DNA of 64,000 nucleotides from Chlorokybus atmophyticus (GCA_009103225.1 RHPI01002438.1:949252-1013251), one strand, 5' to 3'. Numbered from the stretch's first letter, positions 49,489 to 62,800 are shown. Translations and numbers: made by a program. The notes: generated by a model not told the origin, from the sequence alone.

Positions 49489-50089
49489 GGAGCTCTGCCT
49501 GTGTTTCTGTGCAGGCAGCTGGCTCACAGCTGGCTAGTTGCATGCATGGGGTTTAAGCCTTAGCAGGGACAGGGGAGCACACAGACGCAAGCTGCCGTTA
49601 CAGCGCCTGCCTCGCCTCTGCCCTTTGCTGTAAGCTCAGACTAGCAATGCAGCATGAAGGCGGCTTGCTGCATGTCCATGACAACGCCTTCGCGGATAGA
49701 TTGTGGCAAGAGTTGTGTGCACACGTGGAGTCGTGACGCTTTCCTGCGCCAGCTGGCTCCTGCTGGCGCACGTGGAGTCGTGACGCTTTCCTGCGCCAGC
49801 TGGCTTCTGCTGGCGCAGAAAAGCAAAATGAGACGTCTGTGTGAGAGTGTGTCGCTTGTTCTCGGGTGTGCCGCCGATAGCTGTTGCTTTATTCCAATCG
49901 GACGAGTCACGTTGTCCTCAGTCGAATGTTATGAGTCCATTTCTGCGCGGCGCTGCCCTGAATGGACACAACGTACTCCGCTATTGCGATCATGTTATGA
50001 CACACACACACACACACACACACGTTCATATAATGGCTACCACAATTTGTACGACTTTGCATTCTCACCAGGGTAACGATCGTGATGTG
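49489..50089. other. Upstream region of S1
   Basis: Contains the 47-bp tandem duplication at 49722-49815 and a (CA)n run at about 49999-50022. No gene supported. Confidence 0.45.
49722..49815. repeat. Tandem duplication, 2 x 47 bp
   Basis: The unit starting CACGTGGAGTCGTGACGC at 49722 is repeated from 49769 with one C/T difference. Each unit contains the palindrome CGCCAGCTGGC. Confidence 0.95.
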
Positions 50090-51600
50090 GGTTTTACTCA
50101 TGTTTATTAATAATTGTGTGCGCGATACTTGTGTTGTGTCTCCACATATTTAAATCGTTCATACTTCAATTTAATATCATAGTGTTTTAAAATCTTTGTA
50201 AGAAAGGCCTTCAAAACATTAATTTATACTTTTATACGAAACCCCAGCCATCATATGCATTCTCATACATAATTACGGGAATGCATAAGTCTAACCGTGG
50301 AAAAATAGATATGGCCTGCGTACAGTGCCTTCGAGAAGTTACTTCTGTAGCAAAGATTTCATGGCACTTTCGTAAAAGCATGACCGACGGGAGGTACATG
50401 TTGCCCTATGTAAAAATTACGTGTTAAAATATGTGATGAAGTTTGGTTTCGCATCAATGAACGCAGCGTTCAAACCTTCAAAACCAATAAGTGCATAAAT
50501 TCGTGATTACTTCACACGAATAGTGCTTGCTATTTTGGTGGTTGCACTTGATGATTATTGCAAATTATTCATGAAATATATTTAATCATATGGAGTTGTA
50601 GTGAACACAATGTATATCTAAATATACATATTTATCATATACATTCATATGAGAAAATTCTAAGCGTTATCACAAGCATGGTATTGTTGTGCCGCGAAGT
50701 GTTCGTATATTGCGGCCGCTCAGAAGTTAGTAACAATTCTCAGAATCCCCGCGTTGTTATGCGCTCTAATGCTTAATCACTGAAATGCATGAAGAAAGCC
50801 GTCGATAAAGTTTTGACAGTGCCGTAAAATGCCCCGCTACAGATTATTAATAAACATTTTGCGGCACCGCGGTAGTTTAAGAATCACACATTCTTTAAAC
50901 ATTCAAACATAATAAACCATTTGTATGCTTCATTTCATACTAAGTGGCATTTGTATAGCTCACATACGAGTTGCGATAATGTGAGAAATCAAGTATAGGA
51001 AGGGGCCACATGCAAAGCGCACACAATTTCAAGGCCAGCACTATTGAATTGAATTTCGCGGGGGCCAAATTAGAGTTTCAACAACTTAGCTACACGTGAC
51101 CACTCCAAGACACATTCTAGAACATGACCTTTAAGCGGCAGCAGCAGCAATAGCTGAGCATTGCAGACGTGAGAGCACGACTTAGTTGTCAATGACAACT
51201 TGCAACGCAGAAAATATGCAAAACTTGGGCCTGGGTCCTGCAACAGCGGCAGCAGGCACGACAATGACGACCGTAATGACAGCTGCTTGGCTTTGGGCCC
51301 ATATCTAATTAAACCTTTATTTACAAAACATGCAGACACAATCAGTGTACGATAATAACTATTTACATGACCATATCATACTAAGCGTGTTTTTGAGCAA
51401 ATGCAATTTGCGCTAGTTTAACAGCTGTGCATATGTTTTTTAACATTAACCACCCAACTTTAAGTGAAATGAACATTCAAAAGAAGCATGCGCAAAAATG
51501 TCATAAATATTGAGATATTGCTTATGTACAGTAGGGAGTTATATCGAGTGTTAGGAATCTGATTCATTCATCTGCAATCAAGCAATCAAACACAATAGGA
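50090..51600. other. AT-rich non-coding island
   Basis: Base composition changes sharply from the surrounding GC-balanced, GCATGC-rich sequence to AT-rich sequence with many TTTAA and AATAT words. The longest open frames are under 100 codons with no recognisable motif. It may be inserted DNA of foreign or organellar origin, or an old element. I could not identify terminal repeats. Confidence 0.5.
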
Positions 51601-52395
51601 CTAGGTGCGTGCGCTTGAAGGTATGTGTTTGATTATTAGGGTGCTTGGATCATGATGCAAGTTGCCATGACAATTGCATCCCCACAATTCAGCACGAAGA
51701 GCCTCGATGAACAAGTTGTGCGTTGCGCACACATATACATTGTGGACATATCGTTCTGCAAAAACTGAATTTGCGTTTATACCCGCACCTATCCCCAATG
51801 CTGCACACATGATGTATGCATGTGCACATGGGCGGCGCATATGCTGGCCACCGCATATGGGTTTGCCATGCTCATAGCCGAAGAATTGTGCATTGAGTTA
51901 ATATTGTGTTGACGAGACGCACATGGTACCCGCAATCAACCATGCAATTAGTTTACGCCCAAATGCAAGACCTTTGTAGCAAAGCAGGGTAGAAAAAGCA
52001 GAAACAATTGATATTGCATAGGGCCAACGCCTCGCTCTACTCCAAGCGTTCATATGTGCTGTGCGATACAATGATGAGTGAGGCAGACAGTAGGTAGCAG
52101 CAGCAGGCAGCAACAAAACAACCGACTTGGGGCATACAATAATCGCACAACCAACTGCATGACAAACCCATTGTTATAACAAAGCATGCAGCCTTTCAGC
52201 AGGTCAATCTATTATGTAGTGCTTTACTGTTCCAATAGCTGCCCATCAAGATGATAATGGGTTCTCAATTTGCTGTGGTCTAGAAAACAGACATCTAACC
52301 CTATTCCCACCTATTGCTACCACCTGACTCGTCGGATACTGCAACTTAGTCTTTAATAAAGTACACCAACTGCTGTCACCAAATGTCATGGAAGC
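51601..52395. other. Intergenic region downstream of S2
   Basis: Composition returns toward the local norm. No exon or RNA gene is supported. Confidence 0.4.
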
Positions 52396-54311
52396 CTACT
52401 GCGCCCCTGACTGCTTCCGCGACAAATACAAGTCATAGGAGCGCTGCACAAATGCGGGCACTGAATCTCCATGTCCGGTTTGCACCATGATGTTCCTCAA
52501 CTGCACATTCAAAGGCACAAAGAACTCATCGATTGCTTGACGGGTCGCAGGCAACATCTCTGGCTGTCGAGCACATCTCTTGTGTTGTTCTGAACCATTG
52601 TTGGCGATGAGCGGCTGGAATTCATACTCATTGAATGGGATGCCTGCGAAGTCAAACATCTGCAACACGCCAGGATCAGATACCTGCCACATGTACTGCA
52701 GGGCCCATGTGCACACAACTTGGTGTGACTTGTGCAACTTACGTTGTGCGTAGTTTCTTTGGGGTTGTCGTTGACTTGATCAAAATCTATAAACATGAAC
52801 TGATCTGGGCTGAAGTGGTTGAACCAATTGAACAGCTGCATTGCATGCCAGGACTGAACAATCTGGTTCAGGCGTTGGCAGCGGCGATAGGCCTGCGTAC
52901 AAGACACAATTGTCAGCAGAACACAGAGTGATGTGCCACTTGGCGTAGTGTCATGAGGACGACACTGGTTAGGGCTCACCATTGGAAGGTCTCCAGGAGA
53001 TGAACGGTGCATGCCAGCAGCTCTGAAGCACAAGTCCGTTGCATCCAGCTCCTGAATCACCCATTCGTCGAAGTTGGCGTCACACGGGATGTAGCCGAGC
53101 GCCTTCCCGTACGAGTTGAAGAAAGACAGAATTCTGTCTGCGGGGTCTCGCAGCGTTGCAATGAACTTCAGATGCTTAATAGACTCTGTGCCATATATTT
53201 GCACAATGTGCGTTGGGGTGAGGTCGCGGTAAATATAGACTGGAGAGCCATCTACGACATAATAAGTCTGCCAGAGCAGAGTTGTGTGAGTCTAACTGTG
53301 GCAGTGTTCAAGCAACGACCATATGGTTAAGTCAGATGCTGTGTGCTTGTGTTAGGCTTACCCCGTTATTGGCATTATCGCATGTGGGAAACCAAGGCGT
53401 ATACTCGTTTGCCAGCTTTGTTGCTGTCCATCCCACGTGGTATTGTCCCAAGTGCTTTGGTTCCTTGGGCCAGCTCCAGACGCTGTCATGTGCGACAGGA
53501 CTGCATGCCAGACGGTGTTTGCACAATACCCGAAGCAAGTTGCAGAGTCGTAGGAATCATGCATGCCTTTCTTGCGTACCTAACCATGTAGGCCCACAGG
53601 GTTGTGGTTCCGGCCTTTGGTGTGCCAAATATGAACATGTTTGGCAGTAACCTGCCTTCATAACAGATCGCTGGAGGCATCTGTCGTCCGCTTCCATCCT
53701 TGCTTGTTTGGTTTATCAGTTCGACCTTGCCCTTTGCAAAATCCAACTGCAAGAACAGTCAAGTGCGTGAGCGTGCAGGCAGATATTAGTCAAATTGCAA
53801 CAAGAGCCACACAACACTCAACTTGACTGCAAATATTGCCCGCTTCACGTAGCACACTGCATTGCACTCACGCCTTGGAAGAAGTCGTCATCCTCTGAGC
53901 GATCCTCGAGAGCCCTAGCCATGCGTGGAAGAAGAATGAACTCGTTGTCGGCGTTGATGACGCTTTGCTCCTCTGTGCTCACTTCGCCCTGAGCCCATGC
54001 CTGACCCACCGGCAGCACCCCCAACAGGCATGTTGCACACGCGAAAGCGGCAACAAACAACACTGCCAGCAGTACAGACACCAGCATTAGGCATGCAACT
54101 GTCATAGCCAGGTTAGTCTCTGTGAAACTGTTCGGAGCAGCTTCACCGAGGCTACACTAGACTGAAAACTCTACCGAATGCTAGACTATGCTAGACTGAA
54201 GTGATAGCAGCATGCAAACGGCATAACATGGCTTTCCATCCAACCTAACGCAACAGGGCGGGACATAGTCGTCAGCCGCTCACCTGCTTGGATGAAGCTG
54301 CACTGCAGCAT
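52396..54311 (-). CDS. Secretory-pathway carbohydrate sulfotransferase, paralogue S2
   Basis: Seven exons chain in phase: 54284-54311, 53872-54062, 53580-53746, 53362-53500, 52980-53267, 52743-52892 and 52396-52659, giving 408 residues. It should transfer sulfate from PAPS to a glycan hydroxyl in the Golgi. The N-terminus is a hydrophobic signal or anchor (VLFVAAFACATCLLGVLPVG). The 5'-phosphosulfate loop is FGTPKAGTTTLWAYM (about residue 115). The 3'-phosphate motif is LRDPADRILSFF. A SWHAMQLFNWFNHFSPDQFMF segment with FIDFDQV follows, as in heparan/chondroitin-type sulfotransferases. The position equivalent to the second Met of the paralogues (FMQA) is Ile here (FIQA), so the start is taken at 54311; another in-frame ATG is at 54326. 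Divergent from S3, about 2.1 kb away. Confidence 0.85.
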
Positions 54312-56389
54312 CCATGCCCGACTCATGCCTTTGCCGCCTCGACAGCCAACCCCACCGCTGCTCATCTTGTACGCAACTGCAGGGGCACAAGCGCAAGCAA
54401 TGTCAAGCTGCAAGGGAGGTGCTTTCAATCATTGATGCATGGCAAGCTGGAGAGTGCAGTGCTACAACAGGCATAGACAGACATTGTTGCATGCAACCTG
54501 TATGCTCGCCGCAGCATCGCACGACAAGAATTTACTTACCCTCGCTGATATTGTGCGCGCCCAGCACAAGCTCAACAAGGAACGAATGGATGAATAGCAC
54601 ACCTGCTTGTCCGCCACGAAGGCGCAACTACACTGCGACAGGCACGCCCACTCAGCAACAAGGCGCGCTTACTTCCGCAGAACTCTTCGTGACTACTGGC
54701 ATTATCAACACGAGCGGGGGCGCGCCTGGTAGAAGCCGTCACATCAACAAGCTGATGGTGATAGCCACACCGTACGCACAGCAGTGAAAATGTTTGCACC
54801 TTGGCACCTTGCCCACTAGACTGTCCAAGCAACTAGCACAGTGCTTCAGATGAAGCAGCACCAACCTGAACGCTTCGGAGAAGCAAATGGCTGGTGTTTA
54901 GGCATGCAAGGTGTGCTGATCAATGCATGCACTATGGCCTGATGCAATGTGCTTCGCTGTATGCAAGCTACCGTACCACCCACAAGGGGCGGCCTGTCCT
55001 CCGGGCACACACGTCAGCAAACGGGCAGTCATGAAGCGTGATTGCGACTTGAATGCATCACATCTCAGCGGCAAGAGTGCCTTTCCCATCCGACCAATAG
55101 CAACCGCCTTGTCCCAAGTCATCACCTGCGACAGCTGCGGTACAGATTCGCTGATGATGGGTAGGGACCGCCACACGTACCGCCGCGTGCGTAGGCGGCG
55201 CCTGGCTGGCTGGTACTTTAGGTACCCCCTTTGGATGTTGCTACAGAGGACTGGTAGACGACAGAACGTCATGTCCTTAAACATGTAAACTTTAGACCCA
55301 TAAGCCCATGACTCATGGGCCATGAGGTATGGGTCTGAAATTTGCTAGGATCATGGGCACATACTGGTATGTTACGCAACCGATGAAGCGACCGCGAACA
55401 ACTTTTGTCATCGCTAACACCTGTCAGCACTGGTAACAGCACTGACTCTACCTTTACAGCAATACAATACAGCAACCACAGCGCCGACACGACTGATGGA
55501 CGACACTGAACACATACTTGAGCACCGCATTCAATTAGTTCGTGTTCAAGGGGGGTTCATAACCCATCAACGCTTTGTTACGTCGCAGGGCTTCATCGCG
55601 ACCGTCCGACTGCTGCAATCTCAAGCAGCAGGCTCATGCGCACAAGCCGTCTGGCTTGCTCTCTGAGCAATTGATTCGAGTGTGTCATACAGTGGCTATG
55701 ATTACATGTAGAGATGCCGACCGCACAGGCTATACGGGGCAGGTTACCTGTATCATGTTAAGTCCGGGAGCATTCATCCGTGTATGATTATATGAAGGGA
55801 GTGAAGGATGTCTCTCAACGAGTTCTCAATGTGCTTGTACAGCTGGCATCACACCGCTTGCGTGCAGTCACACCGGCGGTGGCGGCGGCGATGCTGAGAG
55901 CGTGCGAAGTGTAGCAAGTTGAAGCTGACGTAGTCCGTGCTTGGACTGAGGGCGACAGCTGTCACACACATTGCATGCTCGGTGAGGTTGGGCAGCGCCA
56001 CCAGCACACGTGCTGCTGCTCACTGTCACATCATCTCTGTACTGCTGTTCAGTCAAGTTGATGTGACAGCTGGCCTGTGGCTTTCACCAACCTGAATTGC
56101 ACATCAGAGAAAAATAGCAAGCTGCGTGAAAGAGATCATCACGCCGTTCTGCCTTTGCTGCGTGAACAAGTGAGAACGAGCTGCGACACTGGCGGACAAA
56201 CAGGTTTGCTCCCAACATTGCTCTCTGTGCATGCACATCTACCCACAGCACTCGTAGCGCATGCATGCTACCTTGCATTGAGTGCTCTCTTTGCGTCCTC
56301 GTTGCGTGCAGTTTGTGCGAGAGATGGGCAGCATTGTGCAGCATCGCGCTCTCCGCCCAGGCCGGACAAGCAATCGCCTGAGTCAGGCA
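54312..56389. other. Divergent intergenic region between S2 and S3
   Basis: About 2.1 kb that must contain both sulfotransferase promoters. A hairpin with two nested arm pairs (AGACCCATA/TATGGGTCT outer, GCCCATGA/TCATGGGC inner) lies at 55294-55336. No additional gene is supported. Confidence 0.45.
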
Positions 56390-58418
56390 ATGCTCTCGCA
56401 GCGCAACTTCATGCAAGCAGGTGAGTGACCTCACTGAGCATGCGGCCGCCCAACGTTGGTCTGGTCGTCTGCCGTGCATGCAACTCTGCACTGCTGTGGT
56501 CTAGTACGGTCTGGTGTGGTGAAGCAGTGTGCTTGCCAAGCTACATGCCAATGCGTGTTGTGGTGCAGTGGTTTTGGTGGCGGTGTGTGCTTTGTTCCTA
56601 CCGGCGGCGCTACCGGTGGGTCTAGCGCGGGCACAGGAGGCAGGTGAAGTTAGCGTGGAAGAACAAAGTGTTATTGACACAGACAACGACTTCATCCTCC
56701 TCCCGCGCTTGGCCAGGACTTTCGAGAACCGTCCGGAGCACGACGACTTCTTTGACAATGTGAGTGCAGCGACCTGTGTCATAAGCAATTGTGGGCTCAC
56801 ATTCAGTTATCAGCTTCAGTCGTTGCAGTGGTGCATGAGCTTCAGGGTTACAATGCTCTTCCGTAGCTGACCACGCAATGCACAGGCACTCGCTCACGTA
56901 TTCACCTGCGTGCAGGCATGCGCAACTATGCTTCCTGATGTAGTTCGTTTCTCTGTCACTCACTTACTCATTCACTCACTCACTCACTCTGACTGTTGAA
57001 TATAGTCTGCTCCGCTAAGTTCAGTAACAGAGGGTGTTGCACCTGTGCAGTTGGAGTTTGCACAGGGCAAGTTGTCACTGATAGACCAAACCAGCAAGGA
57101 TGGAAGTGCAAGGCAGCTGCCCGCGGCAATGTGTTATGAAGACAAGCTGCTACCCAACGTGTTCGTATTCGGCACGCCAAAGGCTGGAACCACAACCCTG
57201 TGGGCCTACCTGGTGAGGTATGCAATGCATCCAGTTACTTGCGCTTGTGCCAATACTTGCCAGTCAAGTCAGTCAACATCCTCGCCATAGCATTGACTCA
57301 TCTTTTGTATGCAGTCCTATCGCACACGACAGCGTCTGGAGTTATCCTAAGGAACCCAAATTCTTGGGCATATATCGTGAGGGTTGGACGCCAACAAAGC
57401 TTGCAACCGAGTATGTGACACACTTCCCAACATGTGACAATGCCAACAATGGGGTAAGCAGAGCAAACGATTTCACTGTGGTGCGGAGCAAACTAATCGT
57501 CCAGTTGACAGCATCACTCATCATGTTCACCGTTCGCAGACTTACTATGTCCTTGATGGAACGCCAACATACATCTACCGCGACCTCGCTCCGACCCAAA
57601 TCATGCAAATATACGGGACGGAGCTGTCAAAGCGGCTGAAGTTCATTGCAACGCTGCGCAACCCTGCAGACAGGATTCTGTCTTTCTTCAACTCGTACGG
57701 CAGGGCTCTTGGTTACATCCCGTGCGACGCCAACTTCGATGAGTGGGTGGTGCAGGAGCTTGACGCCACAGACTTGTGCTTCAGAGCTGCTGGCATGCAC
57801 CGTTGCCAGCCGGGCAACCTTCCAACGGTGAGTGAGACCTCAAACAAGTCACATGTGTCATCATGGCGCTGTGTGGCATTGCACACGCTAACAAGGGTGT
57901 CCTTTTCACACAGGCTTACCGCCGCTGCCAACGCCTGAACCAAATTGTGCAGTCATGGCACGCGATTCAGCTCTTCAACTGGTTTAACCACTTCAGCCCA
58001 GATCAGTTCATGTTTGTGGACTTTGATGAAGTCAACGGCGACCCCGAAGAGACTGTGCACAAGGTAAGCTGCACTGAGCAATACAACTTGACATTCACTC
58101 TTACACTCGTGCAGCGTGGTGCATCAGGCCAGTACTTATGCTTCCATGTTGCAGATGTTTGACTTCACAGGCATCCCATTTGACGAGAACACATTTCAGC
58201 CGTTGATTGCCAACAACGGTTCAGAGCAAGAGAAAAGATGCGTGCGCCAGCCAGAGATGTTGCCATCAACGCGCGAAGCCATTGATGACTTCTTTCTACC
58301 GCTCAATGTGCAGCTGAGAAACATCATGGTGCGGGCCGGCCATGCGGACTCGGTACCTGCCTTCGCATTGCGCGCTTATGACTTGTTTATGTCGCGGAAG
58401 AAGTCCGAGACACAATAA
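56390..58418 (+). CDS. Secretory-pathway carbohydrate sulfotransferase, paralogue S3
   Basis: Seven exons chain in phase: 56390-56420, 56569-56759, 57051-57217, 57315-57453, 57540-57827, 57914-58063 and 58155-58418, giving 409 residues. The 31-bp first exon (MLSQRNFMQA) is supported by the same start in S1 and S2. The hydrophobic signal/anchor VVLVAVCALFLPAALPVG follows. The PAPS loop FGTPKAGTTTLWAYL and the 3'-phosphate motif LRNPADRILSFF are intact, as are SWHAIQLFNWFNHF and FVDFDEV. Exons 3 to 7 have the same lengths as S2 (167, 139, 288, 150 and 264), showing recent local duplication. Donor choice at exon 3 (GTGAG|GTATGC rather than CTG|GTGAGG) is fixed by phase. The substrate is unknown; cell-wall or scale polysaccharide is a reasonable guess only. 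Confidence 0.88.
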
Positions 58419-58917
58419 GCAAGCAGGCGTCGGATGTGAGCCCTTATTGTTTATATTCTATGACGGAGTACTATGGAGAGCTGTACTACTTTTTGAGTAA
58501 AGAATCGTAGCTGATAGCAAGTAAAAACAACAAGTAAAGACAGACGTGTGAGCTACACCATAGCTGTCAGCGCCTCTCAAGCGCCAAACGACCAGCCGAC
58601 GCACTGGATCAGACATTGATGTAGTCGCTGGCAGCTCAATGAAGAACTCTGTCAAGTGTAGTACTGTGCAGTGTGCTAGGATACGACTTGCAGTGCCAAC
58701 AATCACATGCATACCAGACAGAAGTTAACGCAATCTGCAGCCAGAATGCATTGCACTACTGCAGAGTGCATGGGTTAAATTAGAGACGTGATGCAAACCA
58801 ATACCATAGAAGTATCGCATTCAGATTCATACCTTAGACCCTGCATGTACACCTTTTATTCTGTCCATACACCGTTCAATCTCAAAACTTTATCTGAAAG
58901 GTTAAGCAGCAGTCTTC
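58419..58917. other. Intergenic region
   Basis: About 0.5 kb between the 3' ends of S3 and the LRR fragment. No feature supported. Confidence 0.45.
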
Positions 58918-59218
58918 TCAGCTGGCAAGTGACACCGTCGGTTTGATTCGCACAAACTGTGCACCGAGGTGCCGCAAGGTTCGTGGCAACTTTTTAGCAA
59001 TGCGCGTGAGGCAGGAAGCTGTGACGTTGCATCCTGAGCAGCATAGCTCGCGCAACTCGCGGCAACCCGCGACAACGGCCTCAATGCCGTTATCGACGAC
59101 GTCTTGACAATCACCCAAGTCCAGCCATTTCAAGAACGGGAGATGTTTGGCTACGGCATGCAGCACCTCATTTGTGGCGCCAGCACAGACATCAACTAGC
59201 ACTTGAGCCACACACACG
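58918..59218 (-). CDS. C-terminal exon of a leucine-rich-repeat protein (partial)
   Basis: Minus-strand open segment with an acceptor-like TTGCAG before its first base and a TGA at its end, about 100 codons. It holds F-box/AMN1-type cysteine-containing LRRs: LPFLKWLDLGDCQDVVDNGI and CRELRELCCSGCNVT. The remaining repeats are not found in the next 400 bp upstream, where a retrotransposon begins. The rest of the gene may therefore lie beyond 63.6 kb, separated by the insertion, or be lost. Upstream phase would be 2. Confidence 0.6.
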
Positions 59219-59512
59219 CTGCAACGCAGACACACAAGGGGCAAGACGCCGGTGCAGCGCTATGACAAAGTGATTGCTATAGTGGCAAGCCAGCAAATAC
59301 TTTCTCCGTTCTACACTAAGCTTCCTGCTCGCGCCCGGCTTAAGCTAATGTCACCCTTTGCGTTGGTCACCGGCGGCGTGCTGGCGTAGCCTGCCCAGGA
59401 CAACGGCCAGCTGCAACGCCACGTTGACACCCACGTTTTCCCCACCCTCCGTCTCCGCCGCCTGCTGCCGCTCAACTCAACAACGACGCCCACAGTAGCA
59501 GCAACAACTACT
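59219..59512. other. GC-rich interval
   Basis: No exon is firmly supported; an open plus-strand frame ends upstream at an in-frame TAG near 59385. Confidence 0.35.
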
Positions 59513-59599
59513 ATGATTGGGACGTTGGTGCTGCAGGACGCGGCGGCGGCGGAGGCGGAGGACGAAGAAAGTGGCGGCGGCGAGCATCAGCAACACCAA
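59513..59599 (+). CDS. Possible first exon of an unknown gene
   Basis: ATG at 59513 opens 29 codons (Ala/Glu-rich: DAAAAEAEDEESGGG) ending in a good donor (CACCAA|GTAAGAA). No following exon is seen before the retrotransposon, so this may be a gene broken by the insertion or a chance frame. Confidence 0.3.
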
Positions 59600-59729
59600 G
59601 TAAGAACTGTCTAGGGTTAGGGGTTAGGGCCATGCTGCATACCCATGTTGGATAGTTAGGGTAGATAGACGATGTCGGCCCAGCGGCCTTGGCCAGCTGG
59701 GCAGACTAACACAACTCCGGACTCGTCTC

Positions 59730-59775
59730 CGGCGTTGACACTCGCGGGTCGCCGGCGTTGACACTCGCGGGTCGC
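59730..59775. repeat. Tandem repeat, 2 x 23 bp
   Basis: CGGCGTTGACACTCGCGGGT-type units at 59730-59752 and 59753-59775, immediately upstream of the retrotransposon ORF. They may belong to its 5' untranslated region. Confidence 0.85.
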
Positions 59776-59816
59776 CCGCGTCGGACTTCCCCTCCACCTA
59801 CGCGCATGTCCTGCGC

Positions 59817-62800
59817 ATGGGTCGGGCCAGCAATGTCGTAGCGCCTGTCCCGCAGGTGAGCGTGGCGGGGCGGGCGCCTGTTGCTGGCCGGCCCCCCCCT
59901 GCTTCGTCCTCTCCCCCTCTGCGTTGGGCACGGCATCGATGCCGCACCGCACCTCCTGCTCCCCCTGCATTCTCGGCTCCCCCTCTTTCTCCCGCTCCCC
60001 CCTCTCCCTCGGCCCCCTCATCACCAACAGCCCATGGCCGCCCGTCACCTCTTCCCCCCCCTGTATCCTGCCCTCTCCTACCTGCTGCCCCCGCCCCTGC
60101 GCCCGCCCCACCTCTCTTTCCTGCCCATGCTGCGCCACACCCCTCACCGACCCCGTCACCGCCTTCTTCCCCCCTGCCCGACGCTGCACCGCCTCTCCCC
60201 TCGCCCCCTTCAGTCCCGCTCCCACCCCTACCCCCACCTCTCCTCCCCCACCCGCAGCTGCCACCTCCGATCCTGCCCACCCCTCCCCTCCGTCTCACCC
60301 TCACTGCTGGCCCTCATGGCGGCCGCTGGACCTTCCAGGCGCGCCCTCCCCCACCACCCCCCCTGCCCCGTCATCGCCCCCAGCGACGACGGCGTCCACA
60401 TGCCCCTCACCACACTACTCCTCCTCCACTGCCCTCATCCCCCCCACCCCCACTGCCTGCTGGCTCGCCTCCTCCCTTACCACCGCCACTGCCAGCTGAC
60501 ATGCCTTCCCATGTGCCACCACAACGTGTCCCGTTCCTGTGCATGACCTGCGGCAAAGTATGTCGCAACGCCGCAGGCTTGAGCCTTCACAGGCGGGCGT
60601 GTGATACACGCCGCACGCAGCCAGCACAAACATCGCAGGGTCAGCGTCGGCATGCAGGGCCATGCCCAGACCCCCCGGAAGAAGCATGGGTCTGGGTTCG
60701 AGATCTCGACGTCGCCGCCGCCCTCCTGCCTGACAGCGTCCGACACATGTCACGTGTGTCGTGGGGGGCACGCAGTGACGTACGGCGGTGCCTTGAACTG
60801 GCACTGTCACGTCTGACGACGGCTCCACGCAACAGTAGTGGCTGGCATCTCTTTCTGCTCATGCCACGCCTCCTGCTGGCGCCTCCACAGCCAAATGCAG
60901 CAGTTTCGGCGACTTTTTCAGTGCGCCAGCGTTGCAAACGCTTCCTCAAGAGCGACTGATTAACGTCGTTGGAAGAACGACAGGCGCTGGCAGCAGCACG
61001 CAGCAACTCCCACTCAGGCCTACGCCCGCCACGTGCTGACGCACATCTGCGACGCGCCCTCGCCCTCGCACGTGCAGGTCAAATGAGCAGGGCGACCTCA
61101 TCGCTGCGTCCCTCTAGGCCGGCACCACTCACAGAACACACGGTCAGCGAGCTACGACGCCTCCATCCCGCGCCGCTGTGTGCCGTGTCCGAGTGGGTAA
61201 CATCGTTTGAGCCGTAACACGTGCCTGAGCTCGACACCGAGGTGTTCACACGGGCGTTGGCCACGGCGCCCAGGCTGGCGGCCCCGGGACCCTCAGGCTG
61301 GATCTATGACCACCTGATCTCACTGTGTGTTGATGGTCCGGGCCAGGCCATATGTTTCAGGCTGCTTCTGGCTACCTGCTCTCTACTTGTTACCGGCCGC
61401 GTGCCCACCACCGTCGCGCCTTTGCTCGCTACATGCAGCCTCATCGCCATGAGCAAGAAAGATGATCCAGATCCAGTTGCTGCCGGCGTGTCGCCCATCG
61501 CCATGGGTGAAGTCCTACACCGCCTCACATTTCGAGCGCTTTCCTCCCAAGATAGAGATGGGATGGCGGCACTCCTGGGCCCATGGCAGCTGGGAGTTGG
61601 CGTGCGCTCCGCCGCAGAAACGATCGTGCACGGCGTGCGCGCGTGGCTCGAGTGTCACAGGGACCACATGGCACTGTCCTTAGACATTGCAAACGCCTTC
61701 AATTCTGTTGACAGGGTCACCGTCTTTGAGGAGCTGCGCGACTCCCCTTTTTCCCACTACATCCCTTTCATTCGCCAGTTCTACGGCACGCCTTCAGCCG
61801 TATTGTACTGGCCGGCGATGCCATTATCACGGTGGAGTCGGCAACCGGCGTGAGACAGGGGGACCCTCTGACAGGCTTCATGTACGCCTTGGTGCACACC
61901 CGCGCCGTGGCCAAGGCGCTGCAGCTCTGGCCCGCTGTCCGTGCCCCACAGTACCATGACGACACGCACGTGTTGGGACCCCCGGCTTCGGTCGCAGGAG
62001 CAGCAGCGGCGCTTCAGCGATTATTTGCTTGGAGGGCACTGCGCATTCAACCACTGAAGTGCGCGGCGTTCGGCTGGAGCGCCAATGAGCAGATCGTTAC
62101 GGAACAATTTTCGTCAGATGTCCGCGTTTGCGACAACGGCATCGTGGTCCTTGGCGTGCCGATTGGCCCGCCTGAGTCCCTGTCGGCGTCCATCACGGCA
62201 TCGGTCAACGAAACACTGGCCATTGCCGAATCCCTGCTCGAGCTCGATGCACAAGCCGCCCTACTCTTGCTCCGGTCTTGCGTGGCGACGCGCATAGGGT
62301 ACTTGCGACGGACGATACTTCCATCGGCCGCGTCGGTGACCCAGTACCAAACTCTGGCGCGGGTTTGGCGTTGGTGGCGCTGCGATTGGCGGGAGCATCA
62401 CACGCAGTGGGTCCTGGCGCGCAGGGCGATTGGGGATCATTTTCGGATGCCCCGTCGGCAGCTGACCATGTTTATCGATCCACGGCGTTGGCACAAATCT
62501 TTCTGCCAATCACTACTGGCGGCCATGGCATCCGTTCGGCCAAAAGCGAAGCTATGTCCGCGTTTGTAGGTGGCTGGGCTGCAGCCGCGGCCCCAATTAG
62601 AGAGCGCTTTCGCCATCAACGACCCAGGTTTTTCCGCAGCCCTAGAGGACATCGACGGCGGCGCCAATCCTTTTCAGGCGACTCTCAGGGCCGCCGTACA
62701 TCTCCTACCCGACAACGTTTGCCGACTGATGCCCAACACCACGGCTCTGGCCCGTACGGAGTGCAGGGCGTTACAGCGCGATCTGACAGCGGCGATGACC

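Noticed and set aside
59656-60546. Long overlapping frames on both strands in the Pro-rich part of the retrotransposon
   Set aside because: GC- and C-rich low complexity keeps all frames open; only the frame from 59817 leads into the zinc finger and RT.
60690-60712. GGTTCGAGATC resembling a tRNA B box
   Set aside because: It lies in the retrotransposon coding frame and no tRNA cloverleaf can be drawn around it.
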